In this document: piece by piece, positions 1 to 9,221 of the stretch
How the letters are laid out: the number at the start of each line of letters is the position of its first letter
How positions within the stretch are numbered: the first letter of the stretch is position 1
Origin: Rhodanobacter sp. 67-28
Lineage (GTDB): Bacteria > Pseudomonadota > Gammaproteobacteria > Xanthomonadales > Rhodanobacteraceae
Length of the DNA: 64,000 nt
NCBI GenBank assembly: GCA_001898415.1
Contig: MKTU01000020.1
Location: 45,179 to 109,178 of the forward strand
Direction of reading: 5' to 3'
Translations under genes and position numbers: made by a program
The notes under the pieces: generated by a model
Databases searched by the model: none
The model's input: the letters and a program-made list of their open reading frames with translations, nothing else
What the model was told of the DNA's origin: nothing

Positions 1-2334
1 CACGCCAGCGGCGAGCGGAAAAGCGACGACGTTGTAACCGACCGCCCACGCCAGGTTCTGGTGCATCTTGCGCAGCGTGGCGCGGGCGACGGTGATCGCG
101 CGCACGACGTCGTACGGATCACTGCGCATCAGCACGATGTCAGCGCTCTCGATGGCCACGTCCGTCCCGGCACCGATCGCGAAGCCGACGTCGGCCTGGG
201 TCAACGCGGGCGCGTCGTTGACGCCGTCGCCGACCATGCCGACCTTCTGCCCCTGGGCCTGCAGCTTTTTCACTTCGTCTGCCTTGCCACCGGGCAGGAC
301 GTCTGCCAGTACGATGTCGATGCCGAGATCGCGCGCCACGCGTTCGGCGGTCGGGCGGTTGTCGCCGGTGATCATCGCGACCTTGACGTTGCGCCGGTGC
401 AGTTCCTCGATGGTGGCCCGCGAGGTCTCGCGGATCGCATCGGCGATCGCGAACAGGCCTGCCAGCGACGAATCGACGCCGACGAAGATGACGGTGCGAC
501 CGGCGCCGGCCAGGCTCTGGGCGTCGGTGTCCAGTGCGGACAGGTCGATGCCGTGCTCGTCCATCAGCAGGCGGTTGCCAAGCAGCACCCTCCGGCCGCC
601 CACGACGCCGGTCGCGCCCTGGCCGTCGATGTTGGTGAAAGCCGCGGCGCGCTCGGCGACGGTGCCCGCGCGCTTGAGGATCGCCTGCGCCAGCGGATGC
701 TCCGAATGCGCCTCGACCGCGGCGGCGCTGGCCAGCAACTGTTCGGCCGTCCAGCCTGGCGCCAGGGCCATGTCGACGACCTCGGGAGCACCCACGGTCA
801 GCGTGCCGGTCTTGTCGAAGATCACGACGTCGAGCCGCGCGCTCTGCTCGATGGCCTCGGCGTGCTTGAACAGGATGCCGTGGCGCGCACCCAGGCCCGT
901 GCCGATCATGATCGCCATCGGCGTGGCGAGGCCGAGCGCATCGGGGCAGGCGATCACGAAGACGGTGATGGTCAGGGTGAGGGCAAACAGCAGCGTCTGC
1001 CCGATCCACCAGAACCAGACCGCGAAGGTCGCCAGGCCGATGACGATCGCCGCAAGCACCAGCCACTGCGAGGCGCGGTCGGCGAGCAATTGCGCAGGCG
1101 CCTTGGAGTTCTGCGCGTCCTGCACCAGCTTGATGATCTGCGCAAGCGCGGTGTCACTGCCGATCTTGGTCGCGGTATAGGTGAACGCCCCGCTCTTGTT
1201 GATCGAGCCGCCGACCACCGCTGCGCCCGGATCCTTGCGCACTGGCATCGACTCGCCCGTTAGCATCGACTCGTCAACCTGCGAGCTGCCATCAAGCACG
1301 GTGCCGTCGACCGGGATTTTCGCGCCGGGTCGGACAACGACCACGTCGCCGACCACGACCTCCGCGGTCGAGAGCTCGACATCCTGCCCGTTGCGGCGCA
1401 CCACCGCGCGCGGCGGCGAGAGCTTGAACAGCGCCTTCATCGCATCCGAGGCACCGGCGCGGGCCCGCATTTCCAGCCAGTGGCCCAACAGGACGAAGGT
1501 GAGCAGAACCGCGGATGCCTCGAAGAAGTTCGGGCCGTCGAAGAAGAACGTCGATGCGATGCTGAAGCCGTAGCCGGTACCGACGCTGAGCAGCACCAGC
1601 ACCGCCATGTCCAGCACGCCGCGCCGCAGAGAACGGAGCGCCGCACTGAAGAACGGCCAGCCGGGATACAGTACCGCGCCGGTTGCTAGCAGCAACAGCC
1701 AGATGTTCGCGCGCAGGCCGAAGGGCACCGGTGGTGACGCCGTCAGACCCATCGGCGACCATACGAACACCGGGATCGCGAAGGCGAGCGCGACTAGGAA
1801 ACGGCGGCGCATGTCGCGCGCCGCCGCGTGCAGGTCGCCGCCGTGGTGCATGCCTTCGTGCGGATCGCCACCGGCTTGCCCGACATGGGAGTCGGCGTCG
1901 TGCATCGGGGGCGGGTGGGACGCGTGCACGGCGCCAGTTGCGGACCCGTCCACCGGTCGCGTCGACCCCGCCTCATGTGCAGGGTGATCATGGTGAGGGG
2001 TAGTCCCGGTCCCGACCTGCGTTGCGCGATCCGCACGTTTCGCACCCGCGCCGATCGCGGCGGACGGGTGCGGACCCTCATGCTTCGTTCCAGCGGGCAT
2101 GCCGGCGTCGCAGTGGAAGCCGCACGCACGGACCGCGGCGGCGATCTCGCCGGGTGCTAGGCGCGCGGGGTCGTAATCGACCGCGAGCCGTGCGGTGGCG
2201 AACTGCGCGACGACCGCGTGCACGCCGGGCAGCGCCTGCACCGCTCGTTCGAGTGTACGCGCGCAGCCGGTAGACACCATGTCGCCGATGGGCCAAGTGT
2301 GGCGACGGAGTTGGGTTTGGTTGACGTGGAGCAT
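1..2334 (-). CDS. Heavy-metal P1B-type ATPase, 3' end cut by window edge
   Basis: Membrane pump that exports soft-metal ions using ATP. The visible 778 residues start with a degenerate HMA-like domain (about 1-75) in which the usual GMTCxxC loop reads DMVSTGC, so one Cys is lost. A His-rich linker (about 110-170) follows, then transmembrane helices. LTGES of the actuator, phosphorylation motif DKTGT with Asp507, SEHPLAQAI, and [10 protein letters not shown] near the end are all present. The intramembrane motif is Cys463-Pro-Asp465, where Cu and Zn/Cd pumps normally have CPC. The frame is open from ATG at 2334 to base 1, so the last few dozen residues lie outside. The methyltransferase and DUF2933 genes lie upstream on the same strand. 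Metal specificity cannot be assigned; copper or silver is likely from the neighbours. Confidence 0.93.
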   Translation of the reverse strand, partial: MLHVNQTQLRRHTWPIGDMVSTGCARTLERAVQALPGVHAVVAQFATARLAVDYDPARLAPGEIAAAVRACGFHCDAGMPAGTKHEGPHPSAAIGAGAKRADRATQVGTGTTPHHDHPAHEAGSTRPVDGSATGAVHASHPPPMHDADSHVGQAGGDPHEGMHHGGDLHAAARDMRRRFLVALAFAIPVFVWSPMGLTASPPVPFGLRANIWLLLLATGAVLYPGWPFFSAALRSLRRGVLDMAVLVLLSVGTGYGFSIASTFFFDGPNFFEASAVLLTFVLLGHWLEMRARAGASDAMKALFKLSPPRAVVRRNGQDVELSTAEVVVGDVVVVRPGAKIPVDGTVLDGSSQVDESMLTGESMPVRKDPGAAVVGGSINKSGAFTYTATKIGSDTALAQIIKLVQDAQNSKAPAQLLADRASQWLVLAAIVIGLATFAVWFWWIGQTLLFALTLTITVFVIACPDALGLATPMAIMIGTGLGARHGILFKHAEAIEQSARLDVVIFDKTGTLTVGAPEVVDMALAPGWTAEQLLASAAAVEAHSEHPLAQAILKRAGTVAERAAAFTNIDGQGATGVVGGRRVLLGNRLLMDEHGIDLSALDTDAQSLAGAGRTVIFVGVDSSLAGLFAIADAIRETSRATIEELHRRNVKVAMITGDNRPTAERVARDLGIDIVLADVLPGGKADEVKKLQAQGQKVGMVGDGVNDAPALTQADVGFAIGAGTDVAIESADIVLMRSDPYDVVRAITVARATLRKMHQNLAWAVGYNVVAFPLAAGV

Positions 2335-2530
2335 CGAAGGTCCTTGGCGACGGCATCAGCGCCGGTCACCGCTTGCGTGGTGTGGAGCATGAGGTGGCAG
2401 GGACAAAGACATGGGCGTCATGGTGCGGCGCCAAGTCCGCGGGTAGTAACCACCGCAGGGCGCCCGGACATGGACACGGTGGGCCTGTGGCAGTGCATAA
2501 CGGGTTCCAATGAGTGGTATCGGGGAATAC

Positions 2531-3202
2531 TCACGTGCGGGGGACGTGGCCGCGCGGGCCTGTCGTGCCGGTGCGCCGCCGCGGAATGAACGCCGGCACC
2601 TCACGCATGTACGAGGTATAGGCCTCACCGAAGCGAGCGAGGCTGTCGCGCTCTTCCCGACGCGCAAGTCGCGCGTACGCCCACAGGAAAACCGGGTACA
2701 GCACAAGCGTGATGAGCGTCGGCCATTGCATCAGGAAGCCGGTCAAGACCAACGCGAACGCGACATACTGCGGATGTCGCATCCGCGCGTAGATTCCCTC
2801 GCGTGCAACCCGCCCATCGCGCTGGGCGCGATATAGCACGGGCCAAGCGGTTGACAGCAGCCAGAAGCCTCCGCCGATCAACACAAAGCTCGCGATGTGG
2901 AACGGGCCAAAGTGTGGGTTTGCACGCCAGCCGAACAGCATCTCGAACAGGTGGCCGGCGTCGTGGCTGAGCCAGTTCACCTGCGGGTACTTCGCCGCGA
3001 GCCAGCCGGACAGAAGATACAGCGTGAGCGGGAAGCCGTACATCTCGGCGAACAGTGCCACGATGAAGGCTGTAAACATGCTGAAGGCACGCCAGTCCCA
3101 CCGCGTGAGCGGCTTATAGAAACTCCAGGCAAAGAAGGTAAAAAACGCTACATTGATCAGGGCGAGCAACCAGAGGCCGTAGCCGTACGCGGTGCCGTGC
3201 AT
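2531..3202 (-). CDS. Isoprenylcysteine carboxyl methyltransferase-like membrane protein
   Basis: 223-residue integral membrane protein of the isoprenylcysteine methyltransferase (ICMT/PEMT-like) superfamily. It has about five hydrophobic helices, then the family C-terminal region with GIYARMRHPQYVAF and a charged ARREERDSLARFGEAY segment, which in this family contributes to SAM binding. An upstream in-frame start at 3355 would extend into the preceding gene; ATG 3202 is chosen because it follows a G-rich ribosome site and sits one base after the DUF2933 stop. Such genes recur in bacterial copper/silver clusters next to DUF2933 proteins and P-type ATPases; the substrate is unknown. The DUF2933 gene precedes it and the ATPase follows it, probably in one operon. 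Confidence 0.85.
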   Translation of the reverse strand: MHGTAYGYGLWLLALINVAFFTFFAWSFYKPLTRWDWRAFSMFTAFIVALFAEMYGFPLTLYLLSGWLAAKYPQVNWLSHDAGHLFEMLFGWRANPHFGPFHIASFVLIGGGFWLLSTAWPVLYRAQRDGRVAREGIYARMRHPQYVAFALVLTGFLMQWPTLITLVLYPVFLWAYARLARREERDSLARFGEAYTSYMREVPAFIPRRRTGTTGPRGHVPRT

Positions 3203-3203
3203 G

Positions 3204-3533
3204 TCAGTGCCCCCCCGTTTGCGGGCCCGAGCGACGTGCCGGTGTGGTATGGCCCACCGCACCGTTCTCCGATCCTTCGGCGTCGGTATCTCGGCTGGGG
3301 GATGCTTCGGTATTCCCGCGGCGGGTGCTCCTGCCATGGGAACCGTGGCCGACATGCATGCCCATGTGCAGGAGGGGGCACAGCAGCAGAAAGCCCAGTG
3401 GCAACCAGCTCAGCGCCCCGGAGAGGTGGGCGCGGTGTTCGACGACCAGATAGAACGCTGCCAGTGCAAGAAATGACCAGAATATCCACCGTCTGGCCGA
3501 GGTTGATGCGGAACGCTCGTGAGTGGCAGGCAT
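3204..3533 (-). CDS. DUF2933 domain membrane protein
   Basis: 109-residue protein with a Trp/Phe-rich membrane segment, then YLVVEHRAHLSGAL and LLLCPLLHMGMHVGHGSHG, the hallmark of DUF2933 proteins: two short membrane spans with a His/Met-rich exit loop. The tail is hydrophilic and low in complexity. ATG 3533 is preferred over the upstream in-frame start because GGAGG lies 7 nt before it. First gene of the apparent DUF2933-methyltransferase-ATPase operon. DUF2933 proteins are common in copper/silver islands; a metal-binding role is plausible from the His/Met residues but unproven. Confidence 0.82.
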   Translation of the reverse strand: MPATHERSASTSARRWIFWSFLALAAFYLVVEHRAHLSGALSWLPLGFLLLCPLLHMGMHVGHGSHGRSTRRGNTEASPSRDTDAEGSENGAVGHTTPARRSGPQTGGH

Positions 3534-3770
3534 GTCATGTCCTCCGAATATGGCGACCGGGTGGGTCCCCATTGCGCCGCTCTGCAACAGGGGCTGGAAG
3601 CCATCGCTGGAATGTGCGGCGGGCTACGGCTGCGATGCTAGGTCTTTGCCGCTAGACCTAACTTGATCGACGTCAAATGGAACGACGGTTGCCTGGTCCG
3701 AACGAGTGCATGTGCTCAAGCAGGCAGCGGCGTACGCAAACTCTGGGTCAACAGCGCATGGATCGGGTTG

Positions 3771-3870
3771 CTAATGTCCAAACGTTGCATGCAGGTAGGC
3801 GATCACGTCCTTAGATGTCGAAGTCCGTCAAACTAGTGGCGGCATCGGCATCGGCATCGGCATCGGCGAG
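3771..3870 (-). pseudogene. Possible remnant of a c-type cytochrome C-terminus
   Basis: On the minus strand this stretch reads an Ala-Asp run, then LTDFDI, and after a one-base frame change KDVIAYLHATFGH and a stop. Together that resembles the end of many small cytochromes c (LTDxDI-xDVIAYL). No haem-binding CxxCH was found upstream. The gap between the DUF2933 gene and merR (about 440 bp) otherwise holds nothing I can recognise, so this looks like the scar of a deleted gene at the junction of the copper-type and mercury modules. Short match; treat as tentative. Confidence 0.3.
3841..3864. repeat. Hexanucleotide tandem repeat (GGCATC)x4
   Basis: Four perfect copies of GGCATC in tandem. On the minus strand they encode alternating Asp-Ala codons in the frame of the cytochrome-like remnant, so the repeat was probably part of a coding linker. 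Confidence 0.8.
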
Positions 3871-3974
3871 TTGGCAATAAGGTGCAGTTCACCTTCCGCC
3901 AGGCTGATAACACGGTGATGTCGATCACTGTGCAGCGGTAACTGAGATGCGTGCCCTGCACGGGCAGGGGCACG

Positions 3975-4373
3975 CTAAGCTTGTCGCAGAAAATCCAGTG
4001 TCGGGCAGTGTCCCCCGCGTGGCGCGTGTGTGCAGTCGTCGGCGAGCTGCATGAGTTCCGTTTCCAGCCGCTGCAGATCCTCCAACTTGCGGCGCACGTC
4101 GATGAGCCTGTGTTCAGTCAGTTGACGCGTCTGCTCACAGGCTCGTTTGCCCTTGAGTTGGAGAAGCCCGGCAATCTCTTCGAGCGTGAAGCCCATGCTC
4201 TTGGCGCGGCGGATGAATTGCAGTCGCGCTACGTCCGGCGGTCCGTAACGGCGCACGCTGCCAAGCGGGCGCGCGGGCTCCTGCAGCAAACCGATACGCT
4301 GGTAATAGCGCACGGTCTCGATGTGCACATCGGCGGTCAAGGCCAGTCGGCCGATGGTGAGGGTTGCAGGCAT
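3975..4373 (-). CDS. merR: MerR, mercury(II)-responsive regulator
   Basis: 132-residue MerR-family activator/repressor of the mer operon. The N-terminal winged helix (about 5-70) has ETVRYYQRIGLL, followed by a dimerisation helix. Three cysteines, Cys79, Cys114 and Cys123, keep the 35- and 9-residue spacings of the Hg(II)-binding triad of MerR. It is transcribed divergently from merT, with the operator in the 40-bp gap. Family knowledge: the apo form represses while holding RNA polymerase at the 19-bp-spaced promoter, and Hg(II) binding untwists the DNA. Confidence 0.95.
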   Translation of the reverse strand: MPATLTIGRLALTADVHIETVRYYQRIGLLQEPARPLGSVRRYGPPDVARLQFIRRAKSMGFTLEEIAGLLQLKGKRACEQTRQLTEHRLIDVRRKLEDLQRLETELMQLADDCTHAPRGGHCPTLDFLRQA

Positions 4374-4375
4374 GC

Positions 4376-4407
4376 TTGACTCCGTAGTCAGGTACGGGAG
4401 TTAGTAT
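4376..4407 (+). promoter_or_regulatory. mer operator-promoter
   Basis: TTGACT (-35) at 4376-4381, then a 19-20 bp spacer carrying the interrupted dyad CCGTAG-tcag-GTACGG, then a -10-like TTAGTAT at 4401-4407. The overlong spacer with a dyad inside is the signature of MerR-controlled promoters. It faces merT, and merR begins 3 bp from the -35 on the other strand. Confidence 0.88.
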
Positions 4408-4413
4408 GCGCGC

Positions 4414-4818
4414 ATGAAGACGATATCCACCAAACCCGTGTTCCCTGCCGTGGTTGCGGAAAACACTCAAGGCCGCAAAAAAACCGGTTCTGGCGCTCTG
4501 CTGGCCGGTGGCATCACCGCGCTTTTAGCGTCGACGTGCTGCCTCGGCCCACTGGCGCTGGTCGCCCTGGGGTTCAGTGGCGCCTGGATCGGTAACCTGA
4601 CCATGCTTGAGCCGTACCGTCCGTACTTTATTGGCGCAGCGCTGATCGCGATGGTCTTCGCCTGGCGTCGCATCTACCGGCCCGCCACGGCCTGCGCTCC
4701 CGGTGACGTCTGCGCCATGCCGCAAGTCAAGACGGCCTACAAAGTATTGTTCTGGATCGTCGCAGCCTTGGTATTACTGGCGCTGACCTTCCCCTATCTC
4801 GCCCCGCTGTTTTACTGA
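4414..4818 (+). CDS. merT: MerT, mercuric ion transporter
   Basis: 134-residue inner-membrane protein that carries Hg(II) from the periplasmic MerP to cytosolic MerA. Three hydrophobic helices are visible. The first contains the vicinal pair Cys42-Cys43 (STCCLGP). The cytoplasmic loop holds Cys94 and Cys100 in CAPGDVC. Both pairs are the family's mercury relay. It has a long hydrophilic N-terminus (about 25 residues) compared with the usual 116-residue MerT. First gene of the operon, 20 bp before merP. Confidence 0.95.
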   Translation: MKTISTKPVFPAVVAENTQGRKKTGSGALLAGGITALLASTCCLGPLALVALGFSGAWIGNLTMLEPYRPYFIGAALIAMVFAWRRIYRPATACAPGDVCAMPQVKTAYKVLFWIVAALVLLALTFPYLAPLFY

Positions 4819-4837
4819 CTCATCGGAGGATCCACCC

Positions 4838-5116
4838 ATGAAGAACCTCGCCGCTCTCATCGTCCTTGCCACCGCCATTTCCGCACCTGCCTGGGGGGCT
4901 ACGAAGACCGCCACCCTGTCGGTGTCAGGCATGACGTGTGCCACGTGTCCCATCACCGTCAAGAAAGCGCTGTCCAAGGTCCCCGGTGTCGAGAAGACCA
5001 CGATCCTGTTCGACAAGAAGGAAGCCGTCGTGACCTTCGATGACGCCAAGACCAACACCCAGGTACTCGTCAGTGCCACGACGGATGCGGGCTACCCCTC
5101 CACCGTTAAGAACTGA
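4838..5116 (+). CDS. merP: MerP, periplasmic mercury-binding protein
   Basis: 92 residues with a signal peptide of about 20 residues ending APAWG-A, then a single HMA fold with SGMTCATCP (Cys34, Cys37) that binds Hg(II) linearly. The length and the C-terminal TDAGYPSTVKN match MerP. GGAGG precedes the ATG. It hands mercury to MerT; merC follows after about 20 bp. Confidence 0.96.
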   Translation: MKNLAALIVLATAISAPAWGATKTATLSVSGMTCATCPITVKKALSKVPGVEKTTILFDKKEAVVTFDDAKTNTQVLVSATTDAGYPSTVKN

Positions 5117-5135
5117 AGCGTCCAAGGCCATTCCC

Positions 5136-5564
5136 ATGTCCCTTCCTAATCCTCTGACGCGCACGGCCGACAAGGCCGGGGTGATCGGTGCCATCGTCAC
5201 GGCGATGGGCTGCGCGGCGTGCTTTCCCGCTCTCGCCAGCCTGGGTGCCGCCATCGGGCTGGGCTTTTTGAGCCAGTACGAGGGTGTGTTCATCCATTAC
5301 CTGCTGCCGCTGTTCGCCGTCATCGCCCTGCTGGCTAACGTGTTCGGCGGACTACGTCATCGGCAATGGCTGCGGATGGTCCTTGGCATGGTCGGTCCCG
5401 TCTTGGTGCTGGCGGCTGCCTTGCTCATGAGCAGCATGGGGTTGCCCACGGCGTGGTTGCTTTATCCCGGTCTGGTGTTGATGGTCGCGGTATCGATCTG
5501 GGATCTGGTATCCCCGCCGGGAAAAGGTCGCAACGGAGCAAACCGAGACCCTACTTGTTGTTGA
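5136..5564 (+). CDS. merC: MerC, mercury uptake membrane protein
   Basis: 142-residue four-helix membrane protein. The motif GCAACFPALASLGAAIGLGF in the first helix (Cys26, Cys29) is the MerC signature. It ends in a hydrophilic tail with a terminal Cys-Cys pair, as MerC proteins often do. ATG 5136 lies 19 nt after the merP stop; an earlier in-frame start would overlap merP and is rejected. It is a second inner-membrane route for Hg(II), parallel to MerT. Confidence 0.93.
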   Translation: MSLPNPLTRTADKAGVIGAIVTAMGCAACFPALASLGAAIGLGFLSQYEGVFIHYLLPLFAVIALLANVFGGLRHRQWLRMVLGMVGPVLVLAAALLMSSMGLPTAWLLYPGLVLMVAVSIWDLVSPPGKGRNGANRDPTCC

Positions 5565-5657
5565 GTGGCGGCCATGGCCTTCGGCTGACCGGGTCTTGGA
5601 TCGAGCCTGCGAATAGCCAACGGCTAGGCCCCTCGGCATCGCATCGGGAGATGAAAC

Positions 5658-5759
5658 ATGAAGGCGTGGCTGATGGCCAAGAAAACCGACCTTATCACGG
5701 CAGCGATCGTCATGGGCATTGTGCTTCTGTTGATCGTCGTGGTGCCCTATTGCTGCTGA
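5658..5759 (+). CDS. 33-residue membrane micropeptide in the mer operon
   Basis: Small ORF between merC and merA: a short Lys-containing head (MKAWLMAKKTD), one strong hydrophobic helix, and the ending VVPYCC. A ribosome site (GGGAGA, 7 nt) precedes ATG 5658; an internal ATG at 5673 would give 28 residues. A terminal Cys-Cys after a single membrane span is a plausible soft-metal ligand pair in this setting. It does not match the MerE or MerF sequences I know (about 80 residues, two helices). It sits in an otherwise empty 300-bp gap, and its sense codons are compatible with real coding, but at this length chance cannot be excluded. Confidence 0.5.
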   Translation: MKAWLMAKKTDLITAAIVMGIVLLLIVVVPYCC

Positions 5760-7589
<1,830 letters not shown>

Positions 7590-7713
7590 AAACGAGGCGT
7601 CCATCGGACGTCGAAATCTCGATCATTGGCGTTGGGAAATAAGATTGAATTGAAATGGCCGTCACGCGTTATCAGCAACGATCCGCTTACCGTTAATCAA
7701 CTGGATAGGCGCC

Positions 7714-9060
7714 ATGGCCAAACCATACGATCTTGTGGTGATTGGGGCCGGAACAGCGGCCATGGTGGCTGCGATGCGGATACGTGCAGCTGGTTGGCGC
7801 GTTGCGGTTGTCGATTGCCGTCCCTTCGGTGGCACCTGCGCCTTGCGTGGCTGTGATCCCAAAAAGATGCTCATTGGCGGTGTGGATGCTACCGACCATG
7901 TCCGTCGGATGCAGGGCAAGGGCGTGGCCGGAAACGTCACGATCGATTGGCCCGATTTGATGGCGTTCAAACGCAGCTTCACCGATCCCGTGCCGGCGAA
8001 CCATGAACGTCGATATCGCGAAAAAGGGATCGATACCTATCATGGGCAAGCGCGGTTCACGGGGCCCAATACCATCGAGATTGATGGGGACATCCTCAAT
8101 GCCAAACACGTAGTGATTGCCTCCGGTGCGGAGCCCGTCAAATTGCATATCCCGGGCGAGGAGCATCTGGTCACCAACGAAGACTTCATGGCGTTGCTGG
8201 CGCTGCCACGACGCATCGTGCTCGTCGGTGGCGGCTACATCGCTGCCGAGTTCTCGCACATCGCGGCTCGCGCCGGTGCGCAGGTGACCATTCTTCAGCA
8301 TGGCGCGCGCCTATTGAACGGCTTTGACCCCGACCTCGTCGCGTGGCTCATGCAGGCGTTCGATACCATCGGCGTGAATGTGCGGCTGGAGACCACGGTC
8401 ACCGCGGTCGAAAAAACAGCCACCGGCTACCGTGTGCGTTCAACCTCCCATGGTGCGACAACAACGACCGATGCCGATCTCGTCGTACACGCCGCCGGGC
8501 GCGCGCCTGCACTGGAGTCGCTTGACCTCGAAGCGGCAGGGATCGCCAACGATCACGGCCGCCTGATGCTCAACGAGTACCTGCAGAGCGTGTCCAATCC
8601 TGCCGTTTTCGCGGCGGGAGACGCCGCCCAGGTAGGACCGCCGTTGACACCCGTATCGAGCCACGACGCCCACGTGGTGGCGGCCAATCTTCTCAAAGGC
8701 AATCATCGGCAACCCGATTATCGAGGCGTGCCGAGCGTCGTCTTCACGATCCCGCCCATGGCGACCGTGGGGCTGAGCGAAGCCAAAGCCCGTGAGCAAG
8801 GGCTGAAGTTCAAGATGAAATCGCAAAAGGCCTCGGACTGGTTCACCGCGCGCCAAGCGGCCGAGCCCGTGTACGGATTCAAGGTGTTGGTGGACGAGGC
8901 TAGTGATCGCATTTTGGGTGCCCATCTCGTGGGTCCGCATGCCGAGGAAGTCATCAATCTCTTCGCACTCGCGATCCGCCACGATCTCACCGCGGCGGAC
9001 CTGAAAAACACGATATTCGCCTATCCAACCGGCGCCTCCGACATTGGTTACATGGTCTGA
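7714..9060 (+). CDS. MerA-like FAD/NAD(P) disulfide oxidoreductase
   Basis: 448-residue class I pyridine-nucleotide disulfide oxidoreductase: GAGTAAM FAD loop, redox pair Cys42/Cys47 in GGTCALRGCDPKK, second nucleotide loop VLVGGGYIAAEF, FAD motif FAAGDAA, and a dimerisation domain. Its closest classes are glutathione-reductase-like or mercuric-reductase-like enzymes. The catalytic HPT-xx-E of glutathione and lipoamide reductases is replaced by YPTGAS at the C-terminus, and it has no HMA domain or terminal Cys pair. It follows merA by 124 bp with its own ribosome site (GGATAGG). The substrate is unknown; a thiol or metal-stress role is inferred from position. Confidence 0.85.
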   Translation: MAKPYDLVVIGAGTAAMVAAMRIRAAGWRVAVVDCRPFGGTCALRGCDPKKMLIGGVDATDHVRRMQGKGVAGNVTIDWPDLMAFKRSFTDPVPANHERRYREKGIDTYHGQARFTGPNTIEIDGDILNAKHVVIASGAEPVKLHIPGEEHLVTNEDFMALLALPRRIVLVGGGYIAAEFSHIAARAGAQVTILQHGARLLNGFDPDLVAWLMQAFDTIGVNVRLETTVTAVEKTATGYRVRSTSHGATTTTDADLVVHAAGRAPALESLDLEAAGIANDHGRLMLNEYLQSVSNPAVFAAGDAAQVGPPLTPVSSHDAHVVAANLLKGNHRQPDYRGVPSVVFTIPPMATVGLSEAKAREQGLKFKMKSQKASDWFTARQAAEPVYGFKVLVDEASDRILGAHLVGPHAEEVINLFALAIRHDLTAADLKNTIFAYPTGASDIGYMV

Positions 9061-9088
9061 GCGCTCGACTAATGCCGAAACGTACTAG

Positions 9089-9216
9089 CTAGGGAAACTC
9101 TGATTTTGCCCTGCGGTCGAAGCCTGACCGGAGGATGGATGGTACGCGATGACGCCCAAGCAGATGAGCCTGTCGATGCAGCATGACGCCGGTTTCGAGC
9201 GGCACTCATACCGTAT
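9089..9216 (+). mobile_element. Truncated IS5-family element (left end and transposase N-terminus)
   Basis: After two CTAG-like tetranucleotides comes GGGAAACTCTGATTTTGCCC, typical of an IS5-family terminal repeat. About 55 bp later an ATG (9149) starts MTPKQMSLSMQHDAGFERHS, which resembles the N-terminus of IS5-family transposases (xPKQxSxxxxGFERxxxxTRR). The resemblance stops after about 22 residues, at the 3' end of the FTR1 gene on the other strand. The rest of the element is missing, so this marks a rearrangement junction between the mer and FTR1 modules. Confidence 0.6.
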
Positions 9217-9221
9217 CGCCT

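Noticed and set aside
3841..3864. Short tandem repeat as a CRISPR or iteron array
   Set aside because: Only four 6-bp units with no spacers, in phase with a decayed coding frame.
5040..5135. Upstream extension of merC into merP
   Set aside because: Basic Pro/Arg-rich leader overlapping merP; the family start at 5136 fits length and motif.
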